Origin: Tubiluchus corallicola
Taxonomy: Eukaryota > Priapulida > Priapulimorpha > Priapulimorphida > Tubiluchidae
Length of the DNA stretch: 64,000 nt
Assembly: GCA_030141605.1 (NCBI GenBank)
Contig: JAQGDQ010000110.1
Span: forward strand, 377,768 to 441,767
Direction: 5' to 3'
Part shown: one piece after another, positions 38,824 to 50,300 of the stretch
How positions within the stretch are numbered: the stretch's first letter is position 1
How the letters are laid out: every line of letters starts with the position of its first letter
Notes under the pieces: model-generated
What the model was told of the DNA's origin: nothing
Databases searched by the model: none
Seen by the model: only the letters and a program-made list of their open reading frames with translations
Position numbers and translations under genes: made by a program

Positions 38824-41301
38824 GCCGATATTCTATAGTCGTGGCACGCCTATTACAGCGGTTCGCATGTTTTTGTTATGCCGCATAATTGTCACGTGCA
38901 GGTCACAAAGTGCGTGTAACATGATTATATTACTTTAGTTTATTACACAGCTTATAAATACAATCACGTCTAAATACATTATTATTTACATATAAGGCTT
39001 TAATGTGCTTTGTAATATGTTGCATCAGCAGCCTATAACCGTTTATACTCATACTGCCTGAATAAATTTTATCTAAAATAATAATATTAAATTTATTTGA
39101 TATCTACGAACGTTGTAACATTACTAAGCTACACAATGAAATACACAAAATAAATTAATTTCTACGTTCTCTTAAAATCATGCAATATCACCAATTATTG
39201 ACAAAACGGAATTTATTATTTAGTTATTTTAGAAAAATTTAAAGCAAAAGGAAAAAATGTGACAAAACCGGAACAAAACTTGTATGTGAACTAAGGACCT
39301 TTGAAATAAAGTACACTGTCATAATCACCAGAGTAATTAGAAATATCCAGCCTCATGAGATTAACATTACCTAAAACTCAAATGTTTCAAAGCTGTAATA
39401 AATAAGATTACAAACTGAGAAGCTTGACACTTCTACGTACAAGTTCGTGATGAAAGATACGTATGTAAAAAATATTTGAATGCCTTTATTTAAATATCCT
39501 TACTAGAGGTCACTACATGAAGACTAATATACCTATAATTATTTTGAACGTTACAAGTGAGATTAAAATAGAATGGCGTTACATCACAGTTAGTTATAAC
39601 GGCAAATATAATTTAAAAGTTGCACAATCATAGAGAATTATGAGAACAGTAAAAATTTGTAATAATTTTTAAAATTTATTTAAAATAAGGCGTACCATGA
39701 GTTTTCTGTAATTGTAAATCACTTCTTTAATCAGTAAGCAAAGAAGCAAGAACTAAGTGCTGTGTCTAAAATAGAGAGACGCTAGTTTTACATAGAAGTA
39801 ATTAGATAAGTATTAGGTAAAATTTTGCCAACGAGAAATTTCTATTGATTTTAATTTATTCGGTTCAAGTAAAATATTTGAATCGTTACAAAGTTCGGTT
39901 TCTACGACGATTCCAATATTTTGCTCGAAACTGACGCCATTTTTAGGTTCAGTAGCGTAACTACCAGAAAAAAGGAGTTTGGTGAATGTGTGTATCATAC
40001 AAATTGATTTTCATCTCAAAAAGTTAGAGAAAGTCATTCAAATGCTGTAAAGGTGTGAACACATGCGCACCATGCGGTTGATACGGCGACGGTTGGTCCG
40101 TTACAGGCGGAATATCTATTGCGGCGAGGCATTTATATGCACAAGGAAATGACGTCAATAAAATTGCAGTATTACAGGAAGAATGAGATGATCACTTGCT
40201 GCCGCTGTAGGGTTGTGGTGATTCAGTAGTCTAACATGATGTAATTTGTACAAGATGAAAAACAAGTGTTAAAATTAGAACAGCTTGAAATTAAGAAAAA
40301 GGTTGATTTCAATTTGGTTTTATATGAAAGCGATGAACGACTCTAGCCTAGAGCGTGTTCAGTAAAAGTACGGCCACTTCTCATTTTCATAATGATAATT
40401 ATTTATTTATTATTTATTTCACGTTTATTTCAGTACATAAAAAGTACCACAATACAGAAAAAACTTATTAAGAATTACTATTTAAAAATACTAATACAAG
40501 ATATATATAAAATAAATATTTACACAATGGATGGAGAATTAGTAAACTACATATTTAAAGCGCTTTAGAAAAAGCTAAAGTGCTTTTACTATATTATAAG
40601 TCTATTGTTTACCTAATAAGTTATTTTTAGTGTGCAACAAGATCAATATCTTAAATTTTTTATTAGGTGCTGCAAATGTCTGTGCTGCGAAAGTTACGTT
40701 ATGTTTAGAGATCAATAAGTTAGTATAGGGTATATTAGGGTAATGTCGGCCAGCCAGTTTCTATGGACTCTAAACATGTCACGTGAGCTAGTTTAGGTTT
40801 TTATAGTTTACTAAGCCAATCAGCAAAGCCAGCATTGTTCAGCTAGATGTGTTTCCCTTGTTCTAGTTGTCTGTCACCTGCATCAGCAACAAATTTCGAG
40901 AAGAGTTAGGTGATTTACTGCAATATTTCGTAGTTACCTTAGTGTTTTACAATATTTTAGTAACTACTATAATGAATAATCATCTATACTGGGGATGCTA
41001 AAGTCTATTTCAAAACATGAATTAGACGGTTTTTAATGAATTTTAATAGACGAACTGCAATATTTCATACATATTTCACAAGCGTACTGGTGTGTTTCAC
41101 AACTGGCCGACATAATCACAATATACTATACTTAATGTCTTTCCAGAAATAACAATTCTTTTGTCTTTTATTGTAATAAGACAGTTCACTTGTTAAGAAG
41201 CTGATTAAGTGGTAAATACGGCATTTTCTGTCCATTTTTTTGTATCTGGACTTGCTTACATTTTTTTTCGCGTGTGTATATATTTCACATGTCTCAAGCT
41301 T

Positions 41302-41304
41302 TTC

Positions 41305-41343
<39 letters not shown>
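41302..41343. repeat. (TA)n microsatellite
   Basis: About 17-20 TA units. Confidence 0.97.
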
Positions 41344-41345
<2 letters not shown>

Positions 41346-41587
41346 AGCGACTCCTACAGCATTTTCTATCAATCACATCTTTCAGGAATTCTTTTGTCTT
41401 TCCTGAACGTACGTGTGTGACATGTCTACAGAAAAATATGTTAGTATTACCAGAATATTGTGTAAACGTGCATGGGTGTATGTTGGAACAATGTTGTAAT
41501 TGTCAGTTAAATATTGAATTTTACTGCAATGGCAGGTCAAAGCAAGAAGAAAGATAGAGGAGAGAAAGAAAGAGAAGGGGAGATGAA

Positions 41588-41593
41588 CACACA

Positions 41594-41688
<95 letters not shown>

Positions 41689-41737
41689 GCACGCACGCAC
41701 GCACGCACGCGCACGCACGCACGCGCACGCTCGCACT

Positions 41738-41751
<14 letters not shown>
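41588..41751. repeat. (AC)n with (ACGC)n core
   Basis: About 48 AC units, then ACGC/CGCA units from about 41684 to 41730, then AC again. Potential Z-DNA former because of alternating purine-pyrimidine. Confidence 0.97.
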
Positions 41752-41822
<71 letters not shown>

Positions 41823-42015
41823 AAGAAAAGAGGAAAGAGAGAGAGGGGACGAGAGAGAGAGAGAGAGAGAGAGAGGGGGGAGATAGAGAGAAAGGGGGAG
41901 ACAGAAATAGAAAAAGAGAGAGATGAAGGACGACTGGAGAGAGAGAGGAAAGAGAGGGGGAGACAAAGGGATGGGGATGAGGAGGGCGATGGGAAGGGGA
42001 GGGAGAAAGTTAGAT
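41752..42015. repeat. (GA)n and purine-rich tract
   Basis: About 34 perfect GA units to 41819, then a degenerate GA/GGGGA-rich purine stretch. A long homopurine strand. Confidence 0.97.
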
Positions 42016-42214
42016 GAGGAAAGAGAAAAGGAAAAACGATTATTTACCCTTTCTAACCTAATAAACTATATCAAACCTACCAGTTCGTTCTCATCTTGTT
42101 CCTCTAATTACTATAATTTTCTGGTAGGCTGCTTCGGATTGCATAAAATTTTTATTCTATACGTTTTTCATTCTATGTTTCTTATCTATAGCAATATGAA
42201 TATTTTTTAATTTG

Positions 42215-42300
42215 ATTCCGACATGGTCCTCGCGCACCAACCGTCGCCGGATGTATAGCCTGCGCGGCGTCAACCGGATCGTCGCGTTAGTCTCTTTAAA
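42215..42300. other. CpG-rich patch
   Basis: A short GC- and CpG-rich island in AT-rich DNA (TCGCGCACC, CGTCGCCGG, GCGCGGCGTC, TCGTCGCG). No reading frame or RNA recognised. It could be a promoter, a transposon remnant or foreign sequence. Confidence 0.35.
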
Positions 42301-43093
42301 CTGTGGCGTGCCAAAGTGATGCGAAGATATGTTACATAGTTGTGTTTATTGTGCCTTAGTAATTCTTATGTAAAATAAATCGGTTATAGCGCCTCTGCGA
42401 AGAAACAACTTTGCTATTCTATCTAAAATACGCAGTTTTAGTTGTCTAGAAGAACTACGATGCACATGAAACATTGTACACACAGGTCAATGGAGCAAAC
42501 TTTTAAAATTGAGTAAAGGCCACTACAACACCATTTTACAGGCTATACAAATGTGTAAAAAGTTTAACTGATGATATAATTCAATATTTATATGTTGAAC
42601 ACAAAAATGTCACGTATATGACATAGCACATCTTCGTTTTAATATCACAGATTTAAATACTTAAATTTCTTCGTCACGTACACGTATATGGGCTCAATTT
42701 AAATGTGTTTCTAACACCCCACGATGAATTATAAGCCAACTTCCATTTTTACGGTAAGACAGAGATACTTAAATCTCAAGTTGGATGCTTCCAATTTCAA
42801 GATCAGGTTTTTTTAATACAGCCTTCTTTCCTTATTTATCTCTTCTTCTTTCCTTCACTCTCCGTCTTCCTTTCTCTTTTTTTCAGTTTTCCTTTTCCTT
42901 TTTCTTTCTTTTCACGTTGCCGATCCTCGTGAAATTCCTTCCTCTTTTATTTTGCCCTTGTTGTTTTCTGATGTTTTTTCTTTTTCTTTTCTTCAACCTG
43001 CTTTTACTTTTGACTGCTTTCTCCCTACTATTATTATTATTTGTTCTCTTTTCAGAATTTTTTATTTCACTCTTTCACTCCTTCGGTTCAAAT

Positions 43094-43099
43094 TTTATT
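43094..43099 (-). promoter_or_regulatory. Candidate poly(A) signal of the stathmin-domain gene
   Basis: TTTATT on plus (AATAAA on minus), about 250 bases beyond the stop codon. Other hexamers occur further on in the same pyrimidine-rich stretch. Confidence 0.3.
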
Positions 43100-43347
43100 C
43101 TCATCCCTTTTTCTTCTTTTCTTTTTCCCTTTGTTATTTTCCCTTCCATTAAGCCCATAAAGCCAACTTCTTTTCTTTGTCAGCCCTTTTTCTGCAATGT
43201 ATGTTTTCCTAGTTTTCCTCTAATTTTTACTGCTCTTCTTTCCTTTTAACCCTGGTCCAACATTCTACTAAGTCCGGTTTTTCACAATTTTGGCAAAAAA
43301 TAATTCCCTCACAGGATGGTAAAAACACATTGTTATTCATTGTAATT

Positions 43348-43498
43348 TCAATCTTCGCCTATCATCGCCATTGCTGTCCCCATTGTTTTACGATATTCGT
43401 CCATTTCAGCTTCCATGGATTTATGCGTCAATGGCGGGAGGGGATTGCGCAGTTTTCTCTCCCTAGCCTCCTCAATCCTGGCCTGTTTCTCTTTTAGC
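43348..43498 (-). CDS. STMND1: Stathmin-domain gene exon 5 (C-terminus, stop)
   Basis: Acceptor TTGCGCAG ending at 43499. Encodes LKEKQARIEEARERKLRNPL, then PPLTHKSMEAEMDEYRKTMG and MIGED before TGA 43350-43348. Confidence 0.88.
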
Positions 43499-46400
43499 CT
43501 GCGCAAAAACAGAGTTTTATGAAAATAAGTTATAAGTCATGCATGATGCCTGCGTTTTCAAATTAACATTCGCTTGCACAATTGTTTGGTAGGATTAAGG
43601 TCTAATGATGATCACGCGTTAGTTGTGATGTTGTTAGTTAAGTTTGATTAAAGGTAGTAAATCGGTTTTCTCAAATTTGTCGGTTTGTACAATAGTCTGT
43701 GACAGAAAGTTAGTCACAATTTTTTCTCTTTGTGACACTAATTCTAACAAATATTCTACCTGCCTGAGCTGCTTTGAAATAGTTAGTGTTTCACAACTAA
43801 ATATAACTATATTACTGCTTTATGCAATTATCTATTCTTTAAAAATTATCGTTAAACTCAACATAAAAAGAATTTAAGCTTCTTTCTCTAGCTTTGCAGA
43901 GAATGGTGTAGCATTGTTGTTAAATACTGCTTTATTATATACAGACAATATTTCGGACATAAATGACTGTCTTTTTTCAGGTATTAGTTAAAATAAAATA
44001 AAATAATTTTTAAAGATAGATATCAAAAAGTAAAAAAACTGAAACGTTAAAAATGAATTAAGACAGTATAAAAAATATAACCAGTCCAGTTGAGCTAAAA
44101 CAAAAGAATAATAGTAAAAAAATTAATTTTAGCTAATACCTGAATTGCTAATAACTAATACCCAAATAGTAATTTGTGTTGAAATATTGTCTAAAGGAAA
44201 ACAGGATGATTGTTCACATCCTATCCCATTCTGAAGTACTGTAAAAAGTATACATTTTAACACATATAATAATGCCAAAACGCTTCTGATAATTGAATAA
44301 TAAGTTAAAAACTTAATTAACGGCCGGGGCGCCCAGCTAGTAATGACATCACAAGTTAACATAGTAGAGTTTTCAACAGCACAAATATTCTACGAGCGTC
44401 TTAAGGGTCTTTGCGAAAGCGAAAATTGAATTACAGTGCTATTGTACGGCATTCAGTGTAATATACAAAAGCAAATTTTAAGTCTAAACTCAAATTTCAA
44501 GTTTACCCTGTTACTCACGAGCCCTCGAATGTTTGCACTACGTAACAACTGAACACCTCTGATCTGAGACTGAGAGATACAGCATCTGTTTTTTGTGCAC
44601 GCGTTTCCGAGATGCAGGCGCTAGTGCCCATCTAAGTAGGTATATGCATGTAATAGCGAAGAACCAATTGCGAGAACACGAATTTACGTTTCTGAGGTAC
44701 TAAACACGTAAGTCACTCTTGAAAAAAATAATGTTCCCTTTCAATTATATAGAGTAGATTGTTTTGAGCTATAGTTTAAGATTGGGTCCAGCATTTAACA
44801 ACGAAACTGTTCTGCCCAATCTGGAGAAACATACTTAAATGCAAATTCCTTAACACAGCTACACAAAGCGCTACATATCTTCTTACTTGTCTCGAAGTTC
44901 TTGAAGATGTTTCTCTCTGTTTTCTTCAGCCAGAACTTCTCTGGTCTGCTGCAAGGCTTTAGTTACTGCCTCATCTTCATTCATGTTATTGTCCACTTGT
45001 TTAAGGATGTGAGCTTTAAGACTTTCTTCTCTCTCCTACCGTAGTAAAAATAACAAGCAGTTAAACTAGCGCTGTAAGATTCGTATTTGAATGCATACCG
45101 AGTCTGAAGACAATGTATCAATGTAAGAGAGGGAGAGCTGTTTCTCTCTTTACAATAAAAGCGATAGACATAAATTTTTACTGAAGCATGGACTAGAAAA
45201 TTCAACACTGTAATCAGTTAGACGGAATTTCTAATGATACTGTCTAAATAGCCCTTTAAACTTGCTGCTAAACTACGAGAGAGAAAGAGAGAGAGAGAAC
45301 GAAAGACAGAAAGACGACAGGAAGGAGAGGGGACTACTGGAGAGACTGACCTTTTGCCGTTTTTCTTCTTTTTCTAATCTAGCTTGTAACTCCGCAGCGG
45401 TAAGTCGTTTTTTCTTCTTTCGCTTGAGTTCTAGTTTTTCTAATCTATGTGGAGGAATGACTTTTTTCTGCCCACCTTCCTCGATTACTTCAAAACTGAG
45501 TCCCCCTATTGATGAAAAACAAAATTAACTTAAAAAAACTCCAAATTTAAACACTCTGATGAGCGCATTGTGTACACTGTTAAGTATATTAACCTGTAGA
45601 TTTTCAGCCCGCCATGCAAGTGGCCTAAAGATTGTTGCCTTTGTAGAATTCACAGAACGTAATCCAGCCAAGAGTTCCGCCATATGGCTCTGCGCATGCG
45701 GCGTCAGGCTGAATCCGAACTCATCATCTCCTACTGGTTCCAGATTCTGGGTTCCAGCAGTCTTTATAGACACTGAGAAATAATTAAGCAGTATGAACCC
45801 AATAACGAAACCTTTTTCTGGTTCAAATTTCATTGTGTTAACTGTATACCTGTTGCTCGAGACATAGGTCTGGTGATCAATCCTTCGTCCCGAAGTTTTC
45901 CTAGTATTTCCGTTTCTTCCACACGGCTTTTATCCTTGGCACTTAGGTTTCGCGGAGGTACGCCCCCTGCAATGGAGAGATCTGAAAGCACATAAAAGCT
46001 GGTCGCGACACCTTTAACAAATTAAAAAGTTGTGAGATGCTAGGCTGTTACGTGCCACGCTAGTTGCTCTATCCACAGCCACAGTATTAACAACGATGAC
46101 AACGACAATGACAACGATGACAGCAGGGAAAACAACAACAACCAGAACAACAACAGCAACAGCGAGGACAGCGACAACAACAACAACATGATTTATGCAA
46201 CATAAAAACAACTTTTTTGTTTTTTTCAATATTCTATATTCAATAATTATCAAAACGCTTTCGTACACTGCTACATATAGATATTAGTGTAGTGCTTAAC
46301 TTCGTGGTACCGCGCGGTAACATTATTGATCACATTTTGGTAACAAGCAGCCTACTTAGTTACCGCATGCTTAATAAGAAAAAGTAAGTACAGCATCACT

Positions 46401-47392
46401 TCCTCCCCCCTCCAAAAAACATCAATATCAGCAACAGGTATATAGGTATGGCAACAATAGCAAATTAACGACAGCAACAATAACAACAACAAAATCAACA
46501 ACGATTAAAAGCAATCATGTTAAGAAGAGTATTTTTCAGCAATTGGTAACAATAATCGTTGAAACTGTGGAACAGCTATTACAGAATAATAGCCAGTGGC
46601 ACAATGTGCCTGGCGAAGTATTTTCAATGATTTTTGTACAAAAATTAAACATTCAAATAGTAATTCAGTTAGTAGTATTATAAGAACAAAGTAATTATTC
46701 GAATTTTAATAATCACTTAACATTAGCCATGAATAAGTTACATCACTGAATTTTTTTTATTACGAAGAAGTTATCTTTCTTTGCTGTCTTCTAAAACTTT
46801 GTCTAAATTTAAATTTCCGTTATAATTTCATATTCAAATTACCTAAATGTCTCTTCAAACGTCCTTCCCAAAATGATGATGTCATAAAGCAATATCGTGT
46901 TAGGTGTGCGTTCATGTGTTATTGAATTTTGTGCATATTTCACAAAACATTAAGAAGTTTAAGAAGTATTTAAGAGTACCCCGCTAAGAAGAATACCGCT
47001 TCAGATGCAGAGCCAATTTGGATGCCCTGTGGTGCAAATTTTGTGACTAGATTACAATGTGACAGGTAAAGAACACGAAAGCAGCTTGCAAAGAAATGAC
47101 ACACGTGAGTGACGTCACACAACACACCTATGTCATCATCCTCTTCGAAATCTTCTTCCACCTTTCTACGTGCCTCTTCGGAACTGTGCTCAGTGATAAT
47201 GTGCGCATGCGGGTGGTCAACGTGCGCATGCGCATTGTCCTCACCTCCTAAACCGCTGTCATGACTTTCGTTTGACTTGGCGGACACGTCCCTGGATACA
47301 GTCAATACAGTGGAGGGGGTTTTGGTAGTGTTGTCATGACCTTTTGTTTCAATGACGCTTATAGTGTCTGATTTGCTGCCACCACACCCCAT
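43348..47392 (-). CDS. STMND1: Stathmin-domain protein like vertebrate STMND1, five exons, 278 aa
   Basis: Exons 47392-47128, 45966-45850, 45505-45351, 45035-44887 and 43498-43348 (837 bases) join in phase. The N-terminus MGCGGSKSD is an N-myristoylation signal with an adjacent Cys for palmitoylation; vertebrate STMND1 starts MGCGPSQ. Residues 1-88 are disordered with a His-Ala-His repeat. From about 100: ETEILGKLRDEGLITRPMS, GLSFEVIEEGGQKK, IPPHRLEKLELKRKKKKRLT, AAELQARLEKEEKRQK, then a long charged helix (TREVLAEENREKHLQELRDK). This follows the stathmin layout of a GLS(F/Y)EVI cap followed by a long tubulin-binding helix. 278 residues compares with about 276 for human STMND1. Established knowledge: stathmins bind tubulin dimers; STMND1 itself is poorly characterised. 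Membrane attachment is inference from the N-terminus. Confidence 0.87.
43499..44886 (-). other. Intron 4 of the stathmin-domain gene
   Basis: GT-AG intron of 1,388 bases, donor GTAAGA. Nothing else recognised. Confidence 0.7.
44887..45035 (-). CDS. STMND1: Stathmin-domain gene exon 4 (helix)
   Basis: Encodes EREESLKAHILKQVDNNMNE, then DEAVTKALQQTREVLAEENR and EKHLQELRD, plus two bases of Lys. Resembles the stathmin helix AEEKREHEKEVLQKA. Confidence 0.88.
45351..45505 (-). CDS. STMND1: Stathmin-domain gene exon 3 (cap and start of helix)
   Basis: Encodes GLSFEVIEEGGQKKVIPPHR, then LEKLELKRKKKKRL and AAELQARLEKEEKRQK. Starts with two bases of a split Gly codon, matching exon 2 directly and not the cassette 45594-45772. 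Confidence 0.9.
45594..45772 (-). other. Candidate alternative or poison exon in the stathmin-domain gene
   Basis: Acceptor TTTCTCAG and donor CAG|GTTAAT bound 179 bases that read open in the incoming frame (SIKTAGTQNLEPVGDDEFGF, then TPHAQSHMAELLAGL and ATIFRPLAWRAENLQ). Length is not a multiple of three, so inclusion shifts exon 3 into a frame with an early TAA. Read-through past the donor instead gives a short alternative C-terminus ending at 45525. Confidence 0.35.
45850..45966 (-). CDS. STMND1: Stathmin-domain gene exon 2
   Basis: Encodes GVPPRNLSAKDKSRVEETEI, then LGKLRDEGLITRPMSRAT. The EILGKLRDEGLI string parallels DILEELIVQGII in human STMND1. Split codons at both ends, acceptor CATTGCAG. 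Confidence 0.87.
45967..47127 (-). other. Intron 1 of the stathmin-domain gene
   Basis: GT-AG intron of 1,161 bases. It contains a diffuse ACA/ACG repeat (46085-46190). Confidence 0.7.
46085..46190. repeat. Diffuse ACA/ACG trinucleotide-rich tract
   Basis: Imperfect ACAACG, ACAATG and ACAACA units; a Val-rich minus-strand frame across it is an artefact. Confidence 0.85.
47128..47392 (-). CDS. STMND1: Stathmin-domain gene exon 1 (myristoylation signal, His-rich disordered region)
   Basis: ATG at 47392-47390. Encodes MGCGGSKSDTISVIETKG, a Ser/Thr-rich stretch, HAHVDHPHAHI and an acidic end EEDFEEDDDI; donor ATAG|GTGTGT. Contains a perfect NRF1-type palindrome. Confidence 0.87.
47223..47234. 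promoter_or_regulatory. NRF1-type palindrome TGCGCATGCGCA within exon 1
   Basis: A perfect 12-bp NRF1 consensus; a second partial copy TGCGCATGCG lies at 47202-47211. Both fall in the His-Ala-His codons near the 5' end of the gene, so promoter function is possible but unproven. Confidence 0.45.
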
Positions 47393-50300
47393 AGTATCTA
47401 GAAAAAGTTATGACTGATAGTTATATAAGTTAAACCGGCTAATTGGCTTCATTAAAGAAAAGGTCAAGCATTCCGGGAATTTTGGCCTTATTTCAATTAT
47501 TATGAAAAAAGTTAGATTGATTTAGTAATAAAAGTGCAATAAGGGCTTCGTGTAATTAGTAAAACCACTTCAAAATCGCGATCATTTCATGCTTGGGCGC
47601 TCCCGTTTTTAACTCGTATTTTTCACCAACGACGTCGTTTAAGAACAGAAGAGAAGCAGCGCAGCATTAATTTCTGTCTATTGTATAATAAGTTGTTACA
47701 AAAATAGATAGCTAATTTTGCGATACTTTTGGCATGAACAGAAGCTGCAGACGTTTGAATTAGTATGAACTAAGCAACGAGCCCTTACGGAAGGCCGCGA
47801 TACGCTTAAGAAAAGTCACGAAGTCAACCAGTTACATCATAATTTTCAAGTGAATGCCACGAGAATGCGACTGAAAAGTTCTGTACAGCGGTAGTATACA
47901 TTAAATTTATGTTTTACAAGCAGTTTTTTTGCAAATTTCTTTGTTATATTTTTCTACATTTAATTGACAAAAGTAAAACAAGCAAAATACGTACAAGTGC
48001 ATTGTATTCATAATAATGGTATAAATTTATCAGTAAAACCGACAATATAGTGTTATTGTTTCTACTACGGAAAATATAATCGAGTTTAAAATTCGCAAAG
48101 CATTGATGAATTCTTTTCTTAATTTTTAACACCATAATTCACATCTGCTAAGGTGGTATCAAATGAAAAGTTTACAACAATTTTGTAAACAATTGCATTG
48201 ACTGTTGGGACACAAAGTCAATACTCAGAACGGCCTACACTCCCCATTTTACAAACTCATGTTCGATGATAGGTGTTATAGTTATGTAAAATCTATAGAC
48301 AAACCAGAAAAGAAACACGAAGAATGTATGCACGTTTAGTGGCAATTTGTTAATTATTCAAGAAAATGTATCACTGTTATATACTTACCAGAAAATTGTT
48401 GAACAAATCATTGCAAAAAAGGATTCAATTATTTCACTTGAGAATATAAAGATTTTATGTGAAAGATTAAATGTCGACCGATATGCTGGGCGTTAAAGAA
48501 AAATGTGAGTGAAATGATAGTTTTCTTAATTATACTGCAATAAAATTAGTTTTCAGTGATTTGATATATAAAATGTTTACATGACCAGTCTAAAAGATTA
48601 GGATAAGCAACAATGTGGCATTAAATAACGTATTACATTAAGTTATACCAGCTAAACTTCGTCTATGGGTTCTGGTCATGCTCTTCCCACGCACTTTAAT
48701 TCTGCCGCACGTTTGTCTAAGTCTTTTCTGGGTTGGAGAAACTTATAATAAAACCGATTCTTTCTATCCTTTCAAGACGTTTTACGTCTGCATCTAGTAC
48801 CCAAAGGACAACGTTTAACCACTATAATGTCTCTGTTTTACTGCTAAACAAATTTTAGTTGCAGAATTTTTTTATGGATTGAAAACATACAAATAATACT
48901 AATATAGCACAATTTATTTTGACTCTCGCAGCATATTTCATTACCTTCTCCAGGACATGTTTGTGAGTAGCTTTTGTGATATTCAAAAATGGGGATATAT
49001 AAATTTTGGGAATATAAAAGGAGCGCTTGATTGGCCATTGTGTTAGGTGGACTGCCGCTGGTTCGTTAACCTTTCCCGATCTGTATATTTTATGCAAAAA
49101 AGCTTCAGTAGTAATAATCTGGGAATCTAGGTGCTAATACTTCTAGCTGCCTTTTGCCCAGTTGGAACCGAACGCAGATAGTGCATTAAATTTTTTTGTG
49201 GATTAATGTCAGAGTTCATGTATTGATGCCGGTGTCGACATCTATTTGTCCATAAGTGCATTAGCTTAGATATTTATTAATAGTTTTGTGATTAAATTAG
49301 TATTGATGTTGGTAAAAAAACTAGATTCACGTTACTGCATATTCGTATAATACGTGCGGACCCAAGTATTTAATTCTAATTTGCTGGCGACATGGACGAA
49401 AATTGCAGGTCGGTTTATATATTACAACAAAATCATCATATGAACCACGCACCCTGTGGTTTTTTGCATTTACAGAAAGAACAAAAGAATCAGCGAACAT
49501 GCACAAAATTTATTTTACGTTCATAAGTTATTGCTAAAAAATCCCAGAAGTAAAACAACAAAAAGGTACGACGTTTCAGCAATCGCTGTGATTTACCCAT
49601 CTGCTTGAGAGAGGGACATAAAAGTTGGATTGTGTCCTAAACTCCCTGTTAACAGTAATTGTGGTCATTGATACTGTTTCCTCCGTCTGTGTTTTTAGGT
49701 GTTGTGCTTCCCTAATTATGTTATTACGCCCTTTTTTAAGTGCGTTATGTGTATGTATAAATAATATAAAAAAGCCCCCCAAAATTAATTTTAGTATCTC
49801 TATGTGATTTTTTCCCTTTTTCCACCTCATGATAAATCACATAAATCACAACAGCAGTTTGAAACGTTGTTTTAATTGTTGGATATTTTGGTAATTATCA
49901 CTATTCTTGTCAGTAAGAATTAAACTTGGGTTAGTATTCATAACGTACAGAAACAATAACTTTAAAGCTAATCTTACTGTCAGTGCAGCAAAATTAGTAG
50001 AAGTTTGCAAAGAAAAGGTAAAACGCATCAACATTATTAATAGCAGCATTATTGTAAACGATAACATCGGACTATACGGAGATTTATATCTAAAATGGTA
50101 AGACAGAATGCAAAGCGCAAACGGTGTAAAAGTCATTATTCGGCATACAACAACGTTTTTATGAAATGAGACAACAATACTTTAAAATGGTAATTAAAAT
50201 ATATGTACAAAATAAATTTAACGTTTGAACTTAATATTCTTCTATTATTTTATTATTTTTTATTTTGTTTTACATTAATACGCATAGTGCCATATTAAAC

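Larger units (their letters stand above)
35032..43347. other. Gene-poor interval between the GT31 and stathmin-domain genes
   Basis: 8.3 kb without a recognised gene. It contains the large pentanucleotide tract, an 80-bp tandem duplication, tetranucleotide and dinucleotide arrays, and a CpG-rich patch at about 42215-42300. The last 500 bases form a pyrimidine-rich (plus strand) stretch that is probably the 3' UTR of the stathmin-domain gene. Confidence 0.55.

Noticed and set aside
41514-41966. His/Thr, Cys/Val and Ser/Leu repeat frames
   Set aside because: Translated AC, ACGC and GA tracts.
42785-43249. 154-residue Phe/Leu/Ser-rich plus-strand frame
   Set aside because: Compositional artefact of a pyrimidine-rich strand; it overlaps the likely 3' UTR of the minus-strand stathmin-domain gene and has no coding motif.
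45559-45783. 74-residue plus-strand frame
   Set aside because: Mirror of the minus-strand candidate cassette exon; no motif.
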